64,000 bases of DNA from Kappaphycus alvarezii (taxonomy: Eukaryota; Rhodophyta; Florideophyceae; Gigartinales; Solieriaceae): contig NADL03000634.1 in NCBI GenBank assembly GCA_002205965.3, positions 62,001-126,000 of the forward strand, in the 5' to 3' direction. Below, in pieces: positions 24,501 through 36,406 of the stretch; position 1 is the stretch's first letter; each line of letters opens with the position of its first letter. The notes under the pieces are model-generated. The model did no database searches. It saw only the letters and a program-made list of their open reading frames with translations, and had not been told where the DNA came from. The position numbers were made by a program, and so were the translations under genes.

Positions 24501-27500
24501 TCTTTAACGCGTAGCTCCATTAATATTCGTTTCGTATATTTTAATTTTATTGATAATTTGCTCGGTGAGAAAATTCTAGAATCAACTTCGTCAAGTGGAA
24601 AATGTATATACTTAGTAGAAAGAGGAAGTTTTGAAAAAAAGGTACAAATTCTTGTTTCTATTCTACGTTAAGGAATAGTGCATTCGTCTCTGGAATAACT
24701 AACTTGAAGATAATTTATAGGTGAGGAGAAACAGCAAAATGCACATGTTTCAAAACTATTTGTGCTCAAAACACAAGAAAGAACTTAACAGCCGACAGAT
24801 AAGTTTAAATAGCTAGATAATCTCTGGAGCGACTCATAGTGTTATTAAATCCAAAGAGCCGGGTATATATATTAAATGAACTGGAATCAATACCGTGCTT
24901 TTACTTGCATCTAAAAGAAGGAGAGAGTGGAATTCAAGGAAAAATGAAATCCATTTGTGTATAAAATATTAACACTAAGAGTATATACTAGAACATAAAT
25001 GAGAGGCCAGCAATCAGACAAACCTCATTGGAGGTTTATTAGCAACGCCAGATAATTCTGTGGTAAAATGCCTCTAGTATTCGGAAAACGTTCCACTTTA
25101 TTACTGTCTACAGTTCTCTCGATTTTTGTAACACTCGAAAACAACTCCTTATGTTAACTGCTTCACGAAAGATACTTTTGGAATATTTTCATGCAGAGAG
25201 AGGAGTAATTTCACATAAAACTACTGTTAAAAGCGGTATCTTATTTTCATTATTATATTAATCTATGAATTTATTGAATGAAAAGTCCGAAAAAATAATA
25301 ATAAAGGTTACAAGGTTTGTTTTAAAGTTTTTGTTGTATTGTTAAGGGAATCAATAAATGTCTCTCTTCTTTGGGATTAACTCACACGAAGATGGCGCAG
25401 GGCGTATAAAAATTTGTTCTTTTGAGCCATCGGCCATCTCGCATTGATAGCGGTAGTTTTCCACCTATTCCTGTGTTTGACTGTTTTTTGAGTCGAGTTT
25501 TGATTGTATGGAGTGTTTTGAGATATAGTCGAATATCTCATCCAATAAAAGCAACAAACACTTTTCCGAAATAGCCGGAAGCTTTCATTGCATGGATTTG
25601 CTATGTTTGAATGCAGCAAATGTTTAGTTAATACATGGGCAGAGTAGATAGGAAGGGAAGTCTAGCTTCATATCATCGAATAGACATTCTTTTGAGAAAG
25701 AACATTTTTTAATCTCTAACATGTTTCGAACATTCCTGGAGATATGCCACTCGTATCCATCCAATATTAGAGAAAAAAAATATTTTTGTAGAATGCACTC
25801 AAATTATTCATCTTTGGTGCATTATGGCTGGTGTAAATCCTGTCTTTTGAAGAAAAATGTAAGTTCTTCTGGTAAAATACCATCGAACTGTCCTCCAACG
25901 TTCCGCGACGCTGATTAGCAGCCATGGTGTCTTTCAAAAAGAAATCATCTCAAACTTTTGCTCTTCAAGTACTTGACCAACTTTATTCTCCATTCATGCG
26001 AGAGCAACCGTACCACAAGCGCAATTTTCGTTCTACAGTGCAAAATAATCACTATGTCCATCTCTAAATCATTAAAGCACCCTGATTCCCCCCCTCTTTT
26101 TGAAATAACCCTCCTTGCCAAATATTAAAGTACTCTTACTTTTTCACCTGAGTTGATGAGCAACCCGCATACTAAACGTGGTACGTTTTGATCGTACATA
26201 AAAATTTAATGCAAACCTTCGCGCTAATTAATGGAATATTTACATTTGCAAGAAGAAATATTTTGGTGATTTTCTGGTAATCATAGCAAATTTTAGATTG
26301 TTTAGTTTACTTCTGTTGTTGCAATGGTTGGATTTTCTATGAATTTTCGTTCAAACAATTATCCAGGATATGTAATAAAAACAATAAAGCATTTATATGA
26401 AGTTGAAGTAGCAGGTAGCCAAAGCGACTTGCAAGCGGCTCTATAGGAAACTATTGATGCGATACATCATTAGAGGAGAGTGGTTCACACCTTATGGTAG
26501 TAATAAAGAGCCCGGCAGGCTACCAATAGTGCCCCGCACGTGATCTTGAAGAACAAACCGAGGGGCTACGCTTCGATCTTGACGAACCTGCTACCACTAG
26601 ATAATACAGCTATGAACCCCGAGTATTTCCTTAGAATTTCACTCAAAGCTGCTTCTTAGATCTTGAAGTTGTACAAAGTTCTAGCACTGGCCCTATAAAG
26701 TTCTAGTTGTATATCAGTTGGCAAGAATAGGACTGTTGCTGAGAGAACGGTCAATAGTGTACGCCGACCAGTGTCTTTTTTCTCTCTCGATACGGAAGCT
26801 CAGAAATCCTTTATGTATTTGATTGGAGGAATATTTTAATGAAATGGGATAAGTAGTTTAGGTAAATACAAATCCTACAATTTTTTCTTGGACTACTTTG
26901 ATATTATCAAAAACACTAATCGAAGTGAGCTAAATAGCTACAAGACAGAAATATCTGAAGGTTGTCTCATGAAAATAGAATAAAACATATCGTATCATAT
27001 CAAAGATTTCAGTGAACTTCAATAGAGCGGTTCATTAAAACATTTTACTGTACTTAATACTTAAGTACTGCATATTTTGCGACGATCGATGCAATGGCGA
27101 CAGTATATTTGCTACACTCTAAATATTACACATGACTTCAGCTCTCTTTCCCGCCAACTATTGCTCCTTCTTCAATTCTCCCTTTCTTTTGTTCGCTTAG
27201 CCACTACTCCTTGAACTCTAGCGTTGACCTAGACAGTTATCTGTAGTACCCGTAACTCACACCAAAATATTACTTTATATGGTTCCTCTAATAAAATGTT
27301 AGTTCATTACCACCCAATCAATTGGGATTAGTAACCGGACACTATTAAATATTTGGGTTGCTGCAAGTTACACATTTTGTTTTCGAAAATAACATCAAAG
27401 GAAAATTAAACCACCAATTGCTTGCTTCTTGCTTCTGCGAACAAGATAGTGATCTGGCTAATTATCGAAATAATTCAGTAATTTCCTTCCAGAACGTTTT

Positions 27501-27955
27501 CTTGATTCGTTCATATCTGGAAGAGGTGTATTCTTCCCGAATCTTCTGATCATTTACAGAATCATCTCCTCTACATTGTACGAGGAGGCCGCAGAATACA
27601 AAAAAATGAGCATGAATAATAATTTCTTGCTCAAGATCTGCAAAAGGCTGCTGACCAATCCGCCATTCGGCCGAGGGATCTCCTTCGCCGCATGAGACCA
27701 TATATCAGGGAATCTTCAAGCACAAGAAGAAAAATATGTAAGCTCTGATAACTAATCCAAACCAAAAAGAAAAGTACACTCGAATCCATCACTATTAATA
27801 GGAATAAATTGCCGAAAATGAGATTCCAGGGAGCAATCGTCCTCCAGAGAACTTATTGGAAGCTACAGAAGTTCTTTAGAAGTATAATTGTTGGAATATA
27901 AAATGAAAGATAGAGACGGGGGTTCAAAGAGCTACAAGTGACTGTCCAGGTGACA
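18600..27955. other. AT-rich stretch without recognisable genes
   Basis: More than 9 kb of AT-rich DNA. The longest frame, 18950-19348, gives no family match. An overlapping frame over 18960-19080 reads ENAVIMLEDLDVRYDSR, which I do not recognise. No tRNA, rRNA or conserved repeat was found by eye, apart from possible weak B-like fragments near 27130-27240. Confidence 0.5.
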
Positions 27956-27959
27956 GAGT

Positions 27960-28760
27960 CCAACACCTATGCTCAGTGACTAACGTAAAAGAAATACCTC
28001 ATGGGTCAGAGGTTGCGTTTCAACTTTTAATCTATTGGTGTCTGGCTGAAAGATGCCTGTCAACTTACTTGCTCTCTCCTAGATATAGCTTTATACTCAG
28101 CTTATACATACTTTTCTTCTAGCTGCGTACTCAGCTTATACATGCTTTTCGTATAGCTGCCTACTCAGCTTATACATACTTTTCGTATAGCTGCCTACTC
28201 AGCTTATAAATACTTTTCGCCTAGCCATAAATTCCCATACGAACATACTAAATACCATAATATCCATGAAAGGGATTATTTTGGACTACAAAGACTAACC
28301 GTAGATACTGTCACGATAAGTACCCAAATCTAATTTTCAAAATATTTTACCTCGAGATAAAAGCAAAGCGTTCCTCCAAACTACCCATCCCGCCAATCAA
28401 ATCCCCGCAAACTCAGTCAAACTGCCTAGAATAATATATATAGCCTTCTCAGTTATATCTAGGTCCTTCAATTCCTCCTTAAGACCCTCAACTTCTGTTC
28501 CATTCCGTAAAAAGAGTCCAAGATCCCGATCATACTCTCACTCTTCTCTCCATCCTCTATCTTCCACAGCAGCCTCCCGAGTTTGTACACTACTGGCTCC
28601 CAGGACTCCACCAATTACACCTCATATTCGGATATAAGCCTCCGCAGGCTCCTCCGCCTCTTCTTCTTCCTCTTTCGCCTCATGCACAAAGTGAAGGAGG
28701 ACTCACTACCCAACGCGATGCTGTTCCATCCTTCTGAGGTAATCTTCAAGTTCATTTGGT
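27960..28760 (-). repeat. Repeat family B, minus-strand copy
   Basis: On the minus strand it contains the RMEQHR block and an EEEEAEEP-rich stretch (28620-28740). Further along come the GACAGTATCTACGG and GGTATTTAGTATGTTCG tracts and GTATGTATAAGCTGAGTAG. The last of these sits in a tandemly expanded segment (see 28098-28226). Confidence 0.6.
28098..28226. repeat. 34-bp tandem repeat, about 3.8 units
   Basis: Units begin CAGCTTATACATACTTTTC at 28098, 28132, 28166 and 28200, with a few substitutions between units. The unit is an expansion of a short part of repeat B (its AAGTCTATGTAAGCTGA tract on the other strand). Confidence 0.9.
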
Positions 28761-29735
28761 CCATTGGCCATTAAATCTATGTCATAGATAGGACAATGAT
28801 TTTTTTCAGATGGAGAGGGACAGGCGGAAGCTGGGCATGCTGACGGAAAAGTTGGCGATACGATGGATTGTTTGACAGCCGGGGTTTTGGTTCAACGGAG
28901 CTGCTCCTGTACATTAAATTGGGGAATGAGCTCAATAAAATTGAAGGTTTAAGTCGAAATAAATAGTGAAAGATGATCCTGTAACTATGTATTTAAATTT
29001 ACTCGGTGATTAATAAAGTAATCTGCCTGCGGAAATATTGGACCGCAATTTGGTGCAAAAAGCATATCTTTAGTCGAAATTTTTCTCTTCGAAAGACTCC
29101 GGCCAAATATTCATACATGAAATATAAGATGGAGTCGTACAGGGGTAATTGTGTGAGTGTTTTACTCTTAGATGATATATTAAACTAGTACAGAGAATTT
29201 GGATTCATAACGAAAATGACTGTTAAATTTCTTTTATTGAAGGGAAAGATAAAACGATTGGTCTACAGGGGACGCCAAGGAATGTTTTCGGGATGAGTGA
29301 AAAAAAAATTTTGGAAAGGACCAGTATCGTACTAACAGATATATCCAACCCCTACGGTTGATTTGTATCCAGACGCCTACACAGTGCTAACCGCCGCGAC
29401 CCAAAACTTGCGCATTAGGGTAATGGATGCATACCGCACGGCTCGAGCGTTTTTTATCGAAAGGTATGCGGTGGTCGCATTTATGTCCAATTCAGCACAC
29501 TCTGTCTAAAAGCAGGCTTACAGCTAGCTCTTTCGGCTAACTTGTACCAAATAACAATCATCTGGTTAATATTATGGGGAAATTTAGTTATCAAAGGTAC
29601 CCTGGCTGCCATTTGACATCTTACTTGAAATATTTTGGGGTATTTTAATGCATGGAAGATTTGGTCAGTTGTATCTACACCACGAACGCATTATGCCGGA
29701 TAAGTCGTCACTATAATGCGTAGTAATTATTTTTA
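28761..29735. other. No supported gene
   Basis: The region contains a degraded family C-like fragment (GAGTGTTTTACTCTTAGATG at about 29155-29174) and nothing else I can support. Confidence 0.4.
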
Positions 29736-29739
29736 ACAT

Positions 29740-30395
29740 TTTCAGTACAACAAATATTGATTAAGTATCAGCCGGCTTATCTGGTACATTAAATTAACCC
29801 CTTTATTTCTCTGTTTGGAACGTACAATAACGTAATATTTAAATGTTGGGTAAGAGGATGCGAACAAAACGGGGTAGGTTGGGCAACTAAACGGTAGGTG
29901 ACGGAAAAACACCTGACGGGCTTGCATGCCTTGCAGGTAGAAAACGAAACGGGAAATGAAGTGGCCGAATTTCCGCTGTGGGGAGGACCCCCAGTGAGAG
30001 GCAACGAAAGTAGCGAGGCGGCGAGATAACGCTGTACCTTGATTTCCTAAAGCATCGTAAACATCGATACCCAAGGGAAGAAGGAGGTTGAGGGCCTAGC
30101 ATGATTCATCGTAGTGGGAATGTTTGGCGAGTTCCGCAGGATTCGCGGCAGATCATCCCGATACAGTGGAATGAGAGAGGCGTGACTGATCATGAAGATG
30201 TGCCACAGTGACATCCAGAGAGATACCGCGGGAACCGAAGTGTAGGGGCAGAGAATGAAGCGGTCGATGCAGAGGCAGGAAGAGCATTGAGAGGGTATTC
30301 GATGGCGGCAGGAATGCTAACTTCCATGCAGTAAATGTTAATGGCATTGCCGAACATTGTGGCGATGTGTCTGGTCATCGTCTTACTTACAAGTG
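29740..30395 (-). mobile_element. LINE C-terminus, longest contiguous copy
   Basis: This minus-strand copy links the two LINE segments that are separated elsewhere. From 30395 downward it shows a degraded MTRRHH-like block, IPAAIEYPLNALPA, ISLDVTVAHLHDQ, then LGIDVYDALGNQG, SRRLATFVASHWG and LQGMQARQVF. No repeat B intervenes. Frames shift at least twice. It proves the order of segments in the family. A minus-strand D/E end lies at its 3' side (29765-29815). Confidence 0.75.
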
Positions 30396-30624
30396 AGAGC
30401 ATATTATCCGGCTCAATCTAACTGATAGCATTGAAACTGCTTAAAAGAGATATCGAACGCTCACTATCTCAGAACGAAGGTGTGGCAAGCGACAAAAGTG
30501 CTACCGTAGTATTGTTGCACGATCAGGGAGTGGTATATATGGATGAGGGGCCAAGGTTTTATCAGTGTATTCAGAAGATGCAGGCTTTACCGACTAACGT
30601 CTCTAAAAAAAGTAACAATAACGC
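30396..30624. other. Spacer between LINE and repeat B
   Basis: A 66-codon plus-strand frame (30431-30631) has no recognisable content. Confidence 0.3.
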
Positions 30625-31300
30625 TTACTGAATCTGAAGTTTGACTCTCAACTTCCTAACTACTTAGAACTTGACTTGAAATTGTCTGCCAATTTGCTTT
30701 TCCTCGCTCTGAGGGAGCAGCTTACTTAACTTTCATAGACTTTTCACTACCCCTAAAGTCTTGGAAACCATCCGAAATATCATGAAAACTATAGAAATAA
30801 TTTCTATTGACGTGAGAGTCCCGGTCAAAGTCACTTTGAAGATGTTGAAAGATACTTAAAATATTCTAAATAGACGCGGAAATGATTATATCCCTTAAAA
30901 TTTCATTGTTCCCTGTATCAGATCTAAACAAATTATCCCAATTATCCACACTTCCTGGACAGTCCCCACGAACATCTACGAACGGCTTAAAATTATCTAT
31001 TTTCTCCTGTCAGATATCTAAACCACTAAAGATGCCCCATCTTGTTCCATCGTCGGGACTACCTAGTCCATACAATCCACCCCTGCCCCAGCATTCCAAT
31101 AATTTCCATGTATCCCTTCCCCTCATACTCCTCGTCTTCCTCTTCATCCTGCACTTAATCCTTCTCGTCCTCCTCCCCTATACTTATTATCATAAACCAA
31201 TTTTTTGGGCCGCCTAATCTTCAAAAGTCTCCCCAGCTCCATCCTCGACCTCCCTCTGCTGTCCATTACCTACCACCCCGCCTCATTCTCGAAGAACAAA
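30625..31300 (-). repeat. Repeat family B, minus-strand copy
   Basis: The plus strand reads GACTCTCAACTTCCTAAC and CTTGAAATTGTCTGCCAATT. These are the reverse complement of the tract at 32860-32930. Farther right is a pyrimidine-rich block (31110-31180), the complement of the acidic coding-like block seen in other B copies. Confidence 0.6.
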
Positions 31301-32234
31301 CGAAGAACGGAGTCGATCAACTTATTTTTGGTTTGTCGACGGACATAATCATTGCGGGCAGTAGGTCCGAAAGGGAGTAGGGGAATGGCGTGTATGGGGC
31401 AAGTGCGGCGAATTCTGTAAATGACACTAAAGGGGCACATGTTTTTCATTTTGGTGTATCTTAGGGAGTGGCGGGTGATTGAGGGTGTTTTGAATGGATA
31501 GGGGTAGAGGGGTAGTGAGCAGAATGATCAGGCACTCTGAAAATTAAAATAAGGGGATTTAAATATGCTCTTGAGGGTGAATTCTGTGGATTTGAAATAG
31601 ATAAAATAAATCTAAAAGAGAATTTGAAGTTGTGAATTTGGCCGTTTTTATCAGAAAAAATGAATTTAAGGAAGGTAAGCAAAACGGTAATAACTTGATT
31701 TGGGATCTAGTTGGAGGTTTGGATACAGTATTAAAATGCCTAGGCAGAAAGGCTGTAAATTTGGAGAAGACCGCAAAAAGTGGTAAGAACGGACAAGGAA
31801 GAATAGGAGATATCCGTTTGGAGCTGAGAAAAGTAAAAGAGAACGAGTGGAGACCGTAGGTATAAGAAAATTTGTAAAGGGAAAGGGGTTACAGTATGTT
31901 TAATTCAGAGGATGACGTCGAAAAACATTTGCGTCGCACGTGAGCGTGACACTATCAACGGAGCATCTTCTATGGAGCAACGGGAGCAGATTAAACAGCA
32001 ATCCTGACCTTAAATCAAGACCAGACAAAGCCGGAGGGAGGCGGTAATGATCTAGGTCTGAGAGCAAATGTGTGTGTCGCAGTGAGCGTGATGAAAGACA
32101 GAAGAAGAGGGCAAAAGACGTCGGCTCGCGGACAGAGAGAAGGCGAGCCCTTGCCGGGGCGGGCGCGTAAATGAAGATTCTGCCGAACTTCGAGGCCAGG
32201 AACTGAGAAGTGATGACTAATTAAAGACGCTCCC
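31301..32234. other. No supported gene
   Basis: A 75-codon lysine-rich plus frame at 31632-31859 is AT-rich and unrecognised. I found no repeat family in the rest. Confidence 0.4.
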
Positions 32235-32645
32235 ACAGTGAAAGGCTTCAGTCTGCAAGCACAACTAAACTCGTGCTATCGAAGTCCTGGCAGGTTATTC
32301 TTGTCAATAGCAGAACCCGACCGAGCACGCCTCCTCTCCGTGCGCTCATCTTCCTCCTCGCTTCCTCACCCCAACGTCGGTGCTAACATGTCCTCTTCTG
32401 CGTGGAAAGTCGCCCTGGCTCTCCGTCTCAGCATCCCGCTATTACCTGGATCTACCAGCTGTACGGTCTTCTCCCTGAGCTCGGCCGACGTCGCACACGT
32501 CTTAAAAACAAGCTGCCAACACCCGTTGACCTGCGAATACGAAGACGGAATGACTCGCCGACATCACATCTTCCGCAACGTTCTCGACCCCTTCTGTGAG
32601 AAAGTTGTACCCGCTCCTGTACCAGGTTCCCAATTTGTCTGTTAA
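32235..32645 (+). mobile_element. LINE fragment, penultimate C-terminal segment
   Basis: The best-preserved version of this segment. From about 32390 the frame reads SSSAWKVALALRL, later ADVAHVLKTSCQHP, then YEDGMTRRHHIFRNVL and PAPVPGSQF. The frame is open for 135 codons, to 32645. It starts about where the 11-kb copy becomes recognisable and ends where repeat B begins. Confidence 0.75.
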
Positions 32646-32654
32646 TTCGGAGTA

Positions 32655-33147
32655 TTTTGGAGGACGTTTTCGTCTCTGATCTGGAGAACTAAGATTGTAG
32701 GGAGGAAATATAAATATTTATCCTGATAGTATACTCTTTCGATATTTCTCGCTCACACGACTCTATTCGATGCATTTTATGGTACATGGTATGTTTGTTT
32801 GAGACTTTAAGGTTAGCGAAAAAGTCCATTTAAGCTGAGAAGTCTGCTTCCTCTTGTTGAGGTCAAACAAATTGGCAGACAAATTCAAGTCAAGTCCCTA
32901 GTAGTAGGAAGTTGAGAGTCAACTTCAGACTCAAGAGCAATTTTTCTTATGTTGGTCACAGAGCATCAGTTGGACACCCTGCCCCTTCTATACTTGCTTG
33001 TAGCCCCCTCAACTGTCTTCCTTACTAAAGAGTTTTTGTTCGTTCATCTATACCACGGAAGCACTTTTGTCTCTTGCAACACCCCCTTCTTGGGGTAATT
33101 GGTTCTGAGTATCTATTCTCCCGGCGATTTACCCCTATCAGTCTCCA
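32655..33147 (+). repeat. Repeat family B, 3' part, inside a LINE
   Basis: It begins within the family (TATTTTGGAGGACGTTTTCG) and includes TTTATCCTGATAGTATACTC, AAGTCCATTTAAGCTGAG, CAAATTGGCAGACAAATTC and the end motif TTTACCCCTATCAGT. It lies between two LINE segments, as at 11.4-12.8 kb, but lacks the family's 5' two thirds. Confidence 0.7.
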
Positions 33148-33275
33148 CGTGATGCAGGCGCGACGGCTTTCCTCCCGCCGCCCACATTCGTAGTTAATTT
33201 ATGAATATCCTCCGCACGCTTCTGTGCAACACTGTACAACTCATAAAGACCAAACACCAACCACGGACCAGAGGG
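33148..33275 (+). mobile_element. LINE last codons and 3' end
   Basis: It begins GATGCAGGCGCGACGG (the QARQ codons), runs through CGCCCACATTCGTAGTTAAT and ATCCTCCGCACGCTTCTGTG, and ends CATAAAGACCAAACACCAAC. It is the same 3' end as at 36730-36840. Confidence 0.75.
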
Positions 33276-33314
33276 TCGCAGCGATGAAAGAGAGTGGTTG
33301 GAGCGAGAGGAGCG

Positions 33315-33515
33315 GAAAGGGAAGTGTTGGGTGTTTTACTCTTGGAAGATATATCCGATCTTTCCCCTAGTTTTCCAGCCAACCACAACCGACTCAAAAA
33401 GGTATGCTGAAACAGTTATGGGGAAGGAACTGCGCTCCCTAAAAGGCTACCTCCAGGCCAAACATCAAGCAGGCCGCATTGGACATGACGGCTGCTGCAG
33501 CGTGCGCAAGTAGAG
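33315..33515 (+). repeat. Repeat family C, copy 3
   Basis: It starts GGGTGTTTTACTCTTGGAAG at about 33329 and ends in CTGCTGCAGCGTGCGCAAG. The frame around ETVMGKELRSLKGYL is shared with 5986-6110, where it reads DTVMGKELRSLKCYL. This suggests either a once-coding segment or recent common origin. Confidence 0.7.
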
Positions 33516-33574
33516 TAGAGTACAGTGAAGTGCCATCACCACCGGCCGCGACAAATTATGTATACGCACACTAC

Positions 33575-33645
33575 CGTACAAGTTGACTAGGTGTGAGCGA
33601 GCTTACCTGTCACAATATATGAACCCCTCATGTTCCTCTTTTGTG
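33575..33645 (-). repeat. Repeat D/E end
   Basis: The plus strand reads CAAGTTGACTAGGTGTGAGC, then CTTACCTGTCACAATATATG and AACCCC. This is the reverse complement of the family start seen at 4414 and 14386. Confidence 0.5.
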
Positions 33646-33708
33646 TCTTTGCTGTACAGAGTACTGATTTGATGCAAGCATCTCAAGATGAGTGTCGCGT
33701 ACGTGCAA

Positions 33709-34775
33709 TTAAACTGGTGACCCAAAGACAAAACTGCTATGGAGGATTACAGCGTCCTCGACGAGAAGCCCGTTAGTAAAACGGTCCCCATCGGACTCCG
33801 GAATATGTCTTTCATAGCCCCTGGTCTCTAAGAATTCAGTGATTTGCGTCAGAGTTAAGGGGATATCTCGACGACCATCACCTTGATAACGACCTTGTCC
33901 CATTCAAATCCCTGTAGAACATCCAATTCGTGCCCTTCCACATCTAAGCTCATAAAATCAACAACGGAGACATTGGTACGTCTCAGTAGTGAGGACATTG
34001 TGGTGCAACGGTGCGTCATGGACGGTTTTCCTTCTTGATGGAATCTGTCCGAATGCTTGTAGTTGTTGTCGACTACGCCACTCCAGCCTCCAAAAATACC
34101 AAAAGGGACGATGTGACCATCTCGTGAACTTACACACGTTGGTGCCAGATGGCACGATCGCAATCTATACAGCGGTTCGATGTAGTTTGACTTTGGCTCG
34201 ACGCAAATTCCTTTCCAAAAGAGGCAGCGGTCCATGAAATATGTATTGGAAATGTGGATTGGATCGTTTGCCCCAATGTCAAGATAAAAGCCAGGCCTAC
34301 GAAGATGAACAAAGTGGCAGGTGTAAAGGTAGTAGTCTTGCTGGTACTGAGAAAATGTAACTGAGTCATTGTCGCGGGGGCATATCATTTCATCTGGCTC
34401 AAGCATACACGACTTTGTTTGAGGGACAGGATTGCTTATCATCCTTTCGCAAAATGAGGGCCTCTCGTCCTCCCATGACACCCTGGAAGCCAAGGAACTT
34501 AGTGATGGGGATGCAGCCGGTTGCCCAATTGAACTAGCGCATGCGTACAGAGGAACACAAGTAATTGTCGAAACCAAGATTAGGATAACAAGGCGATGGT
34601 GTAGGGAACTTGATAAGAAAGAATAAGAATGAGCCTGATTCCGGAAAATGAGAAACGAAGAATCAGTCGTCAGTAGAGCAGACTTGCCAGTGGCAACACG
34701 CTGAAGTGTTGCAGTGGTATCAAATGAGCTTGAATAGTAACGAATAGCAGGTGTCATTTTTCTCATAGACCGCAT
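33709..34775 (-). pseudogene. FkbM-type methyltransferase, membrane-anchored, frameshifted
   Basis: The ATG at 34775 opens 306 codons. A single hydrophobic segment (residues about 61-81, LVILILVSTITCVPLYACA) after a charged N-terminus predicts a type II membrane anchor. The methyltransferase fold follows: FYLDIGAN (163-170) is the SAM-binding loop, CVEPK (191-195) the acidic residue after strand 2, and SLDVEGHELDVL (276-287) the FkbM signature. The frame stops at 33855, just after VVEISP. The expected last helix and strand, LTQITEFLETRGYERHIPE, continue in another frame to 33709, so a one-base shift lies near the CCCC run at about 33862. FkbM enzymes methylate oxygen on sugars or small molecules; a Golgi glycan substrate is inference. 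No intron is evident. It may be a pseudogene or an assembly error. Confidence 0.75.
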
Positions 34776-35344
34776 GGAAACTTTAACGAAGGAAGCGCTT
34801 CGAATCGCGAAGGGACAAGCTCAATAGTTTTAAAGACAAGTTGGGAGCCAGAGGCGCCAGTTTTCGTACTTAACAAAAAAAAACTTTACGCTCTACCACC
34901 ATGCAATCTGACTGACCCAAACGTTCCCCATCTGACTGGGTATCAGCCAGCAATCCTGTTATAGTGAACGAGTCCCCCAGAAAAACTTCATTGAAGAGTT
35001 CACTAATCATTCCTCCGTGGTGATTCATTATTGCGTACAGTAGTCGTTCTCCATTTTTCTGTCTGGTTACTCAGGTATCCCAAAACGCTCCCCTGTGCCA
35101 ATATTCTCTGTAAAAGCTTCTGATCTGCAGAGTAAACCTTACAGGACACATGCGTAGTATCTAAATATTTTTTGATTTCACTTGCTTCAAGAAGCGTTTT
35201 GCAGTATTTCAAGAGGATTTTCTTTCGGCCAATACACAGCAGCACAATTGGTTATTGCCTAGGAAATTGATTGGGAATGCAATATGCAGAGGCGTCATTT
35301 TAGATATCAACGGAAACGTTCTTGTGCTCAACAAAGACAAACTA
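34776..35344. other. Upstream flank of the FkbM gene, with a D/E end
   Basis: This is the presumed promoter side of the minus-strand gene. A repeat D/E end lies at 34915-34975 in minus orientation (GACTGGGTATCAGCCAGCAA, then TATAGTGAACGAGTCCCCC). No other gene is supported. Confidence 0.4.
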
Positions 35345-35435
35345 TAGTTGGTGGTGGTGGTAAATCTTTATGGGTTGTACAATGTCGCACAGAGGCGTGC
35401 GGAGGGTATTCATAAATTAACTACGGATGCGGGAT
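35345..35435 (-). mobile_element. LINE 3' untranslated end only
   Basis: About 90 bp containing GGTGGTGGTGGTAAATCTTT and GCACAGAGGCGTGCGGAGGG, ending ACTACGGATGCGGGAT. It is the reverse complement of 36765-36840. It is an extremely short 5'-truncated insertion, identical in structure to the end of the copy at 9820. Confidence 0.75.
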
Positions 35436-35629
35436 AGTTGGAACGGAAATCTTTCGTCTCCTTGAGCTACTCTACAGTAACCTCCTGGGCCCCACTGCAC
35501 GTGACCGATGTGGTCCATCCAGTTAGCTCTTAATTGAATAGTCGGTCAGTCGGTGTACACTCAAGATTAGGGGGAAATTTGGGGTGTTTTTAATGCATGA
35601 AAAATAGGGTCAGCTGTTCCCTGAGGGTT

Positions 35630-35660
35630 TTTAGGGGATTTAGGGGATTAGGGGTTTTTC
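35630..35660. repeat. Short telomere-like TTTAGGGG repeats
   Basis: Three imperfect units, TTTTAGGGG, ATTTAGGGG and ATTAGGGG, lie in a row inside otherwise ordinary sequence. They are too short to call an old telomere. Confidence 0.4.
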
Positions 35661-36400
35661 CCTCAAGATTAGTAAAGAGTAAAAGATTCTCTCTCTTTCT
35701 GAAGTAAAGCAGGGGGTGAATGAGGATAGTCTGTTACCAGTCGTGCGAAGGTAGTAACGATTTTTCATTCAACCTGTATTGTAGTCTCTGGCCTAGTAGG
35801 CCTCTCTATCATAGATTAAACAAATGCTCGAATTCTGTACAAAAATCAATATCACGGTAGTGCAATAATATATTACCAAATGGTTTAGCAAACGTAGAAT
35901 TTTAAATGAAAGTACAGTATTTCAATAAATAGTGCTCCACTCTATAATTTACTGTACACTAACGACACAACCGTGCCATTGCAAAAAAGCAAAGAATCAA
36001 AAAAAGAAACACCCCCATTTCCAAAAGCGCACAGTATTTAAAAATTTTGCGCGCCATTTCCAAATGAAGAGCACAGTACTGATGAAGAGCCCGAAACGGC
36101 GATGGACTGTACCACCAAAGCCCTTCATTAGCAATATTTCCATGTGGATATAGCCGTCCCCAGTCGCCCCTTACTACGACCCCGCTTAATTCATCGCTCC
36201 CACCCTCTCCTCCACTGCAGTCTATCCCCCCACTGCTGCGTACTCCTTCGCCCCTGCCAGCCCAGCCCCCTCTGCTAGCCATTCTGGCCTCAGAAGATAC
36301 TGTTCCGCACCGCTCCGCTTCCCTGACCTCGGCTGTCCCCTTCAATACCACCAGGCAGCCCAGCCTCACACGGTTTTGAAAGAAAGAGTCTTATCTTTCA
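35661..36400. other. No supported gene
   Basis: A 136-codon minus-strand frame (35959-36369) overlaps a pyrimidine-rich stretch. It is glycine/serine/arginine-biased with one hydrophobic end and no family motif, and I do not call it. Confidence 0.35.
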
Positions 36401-36406
36401 ACCACC

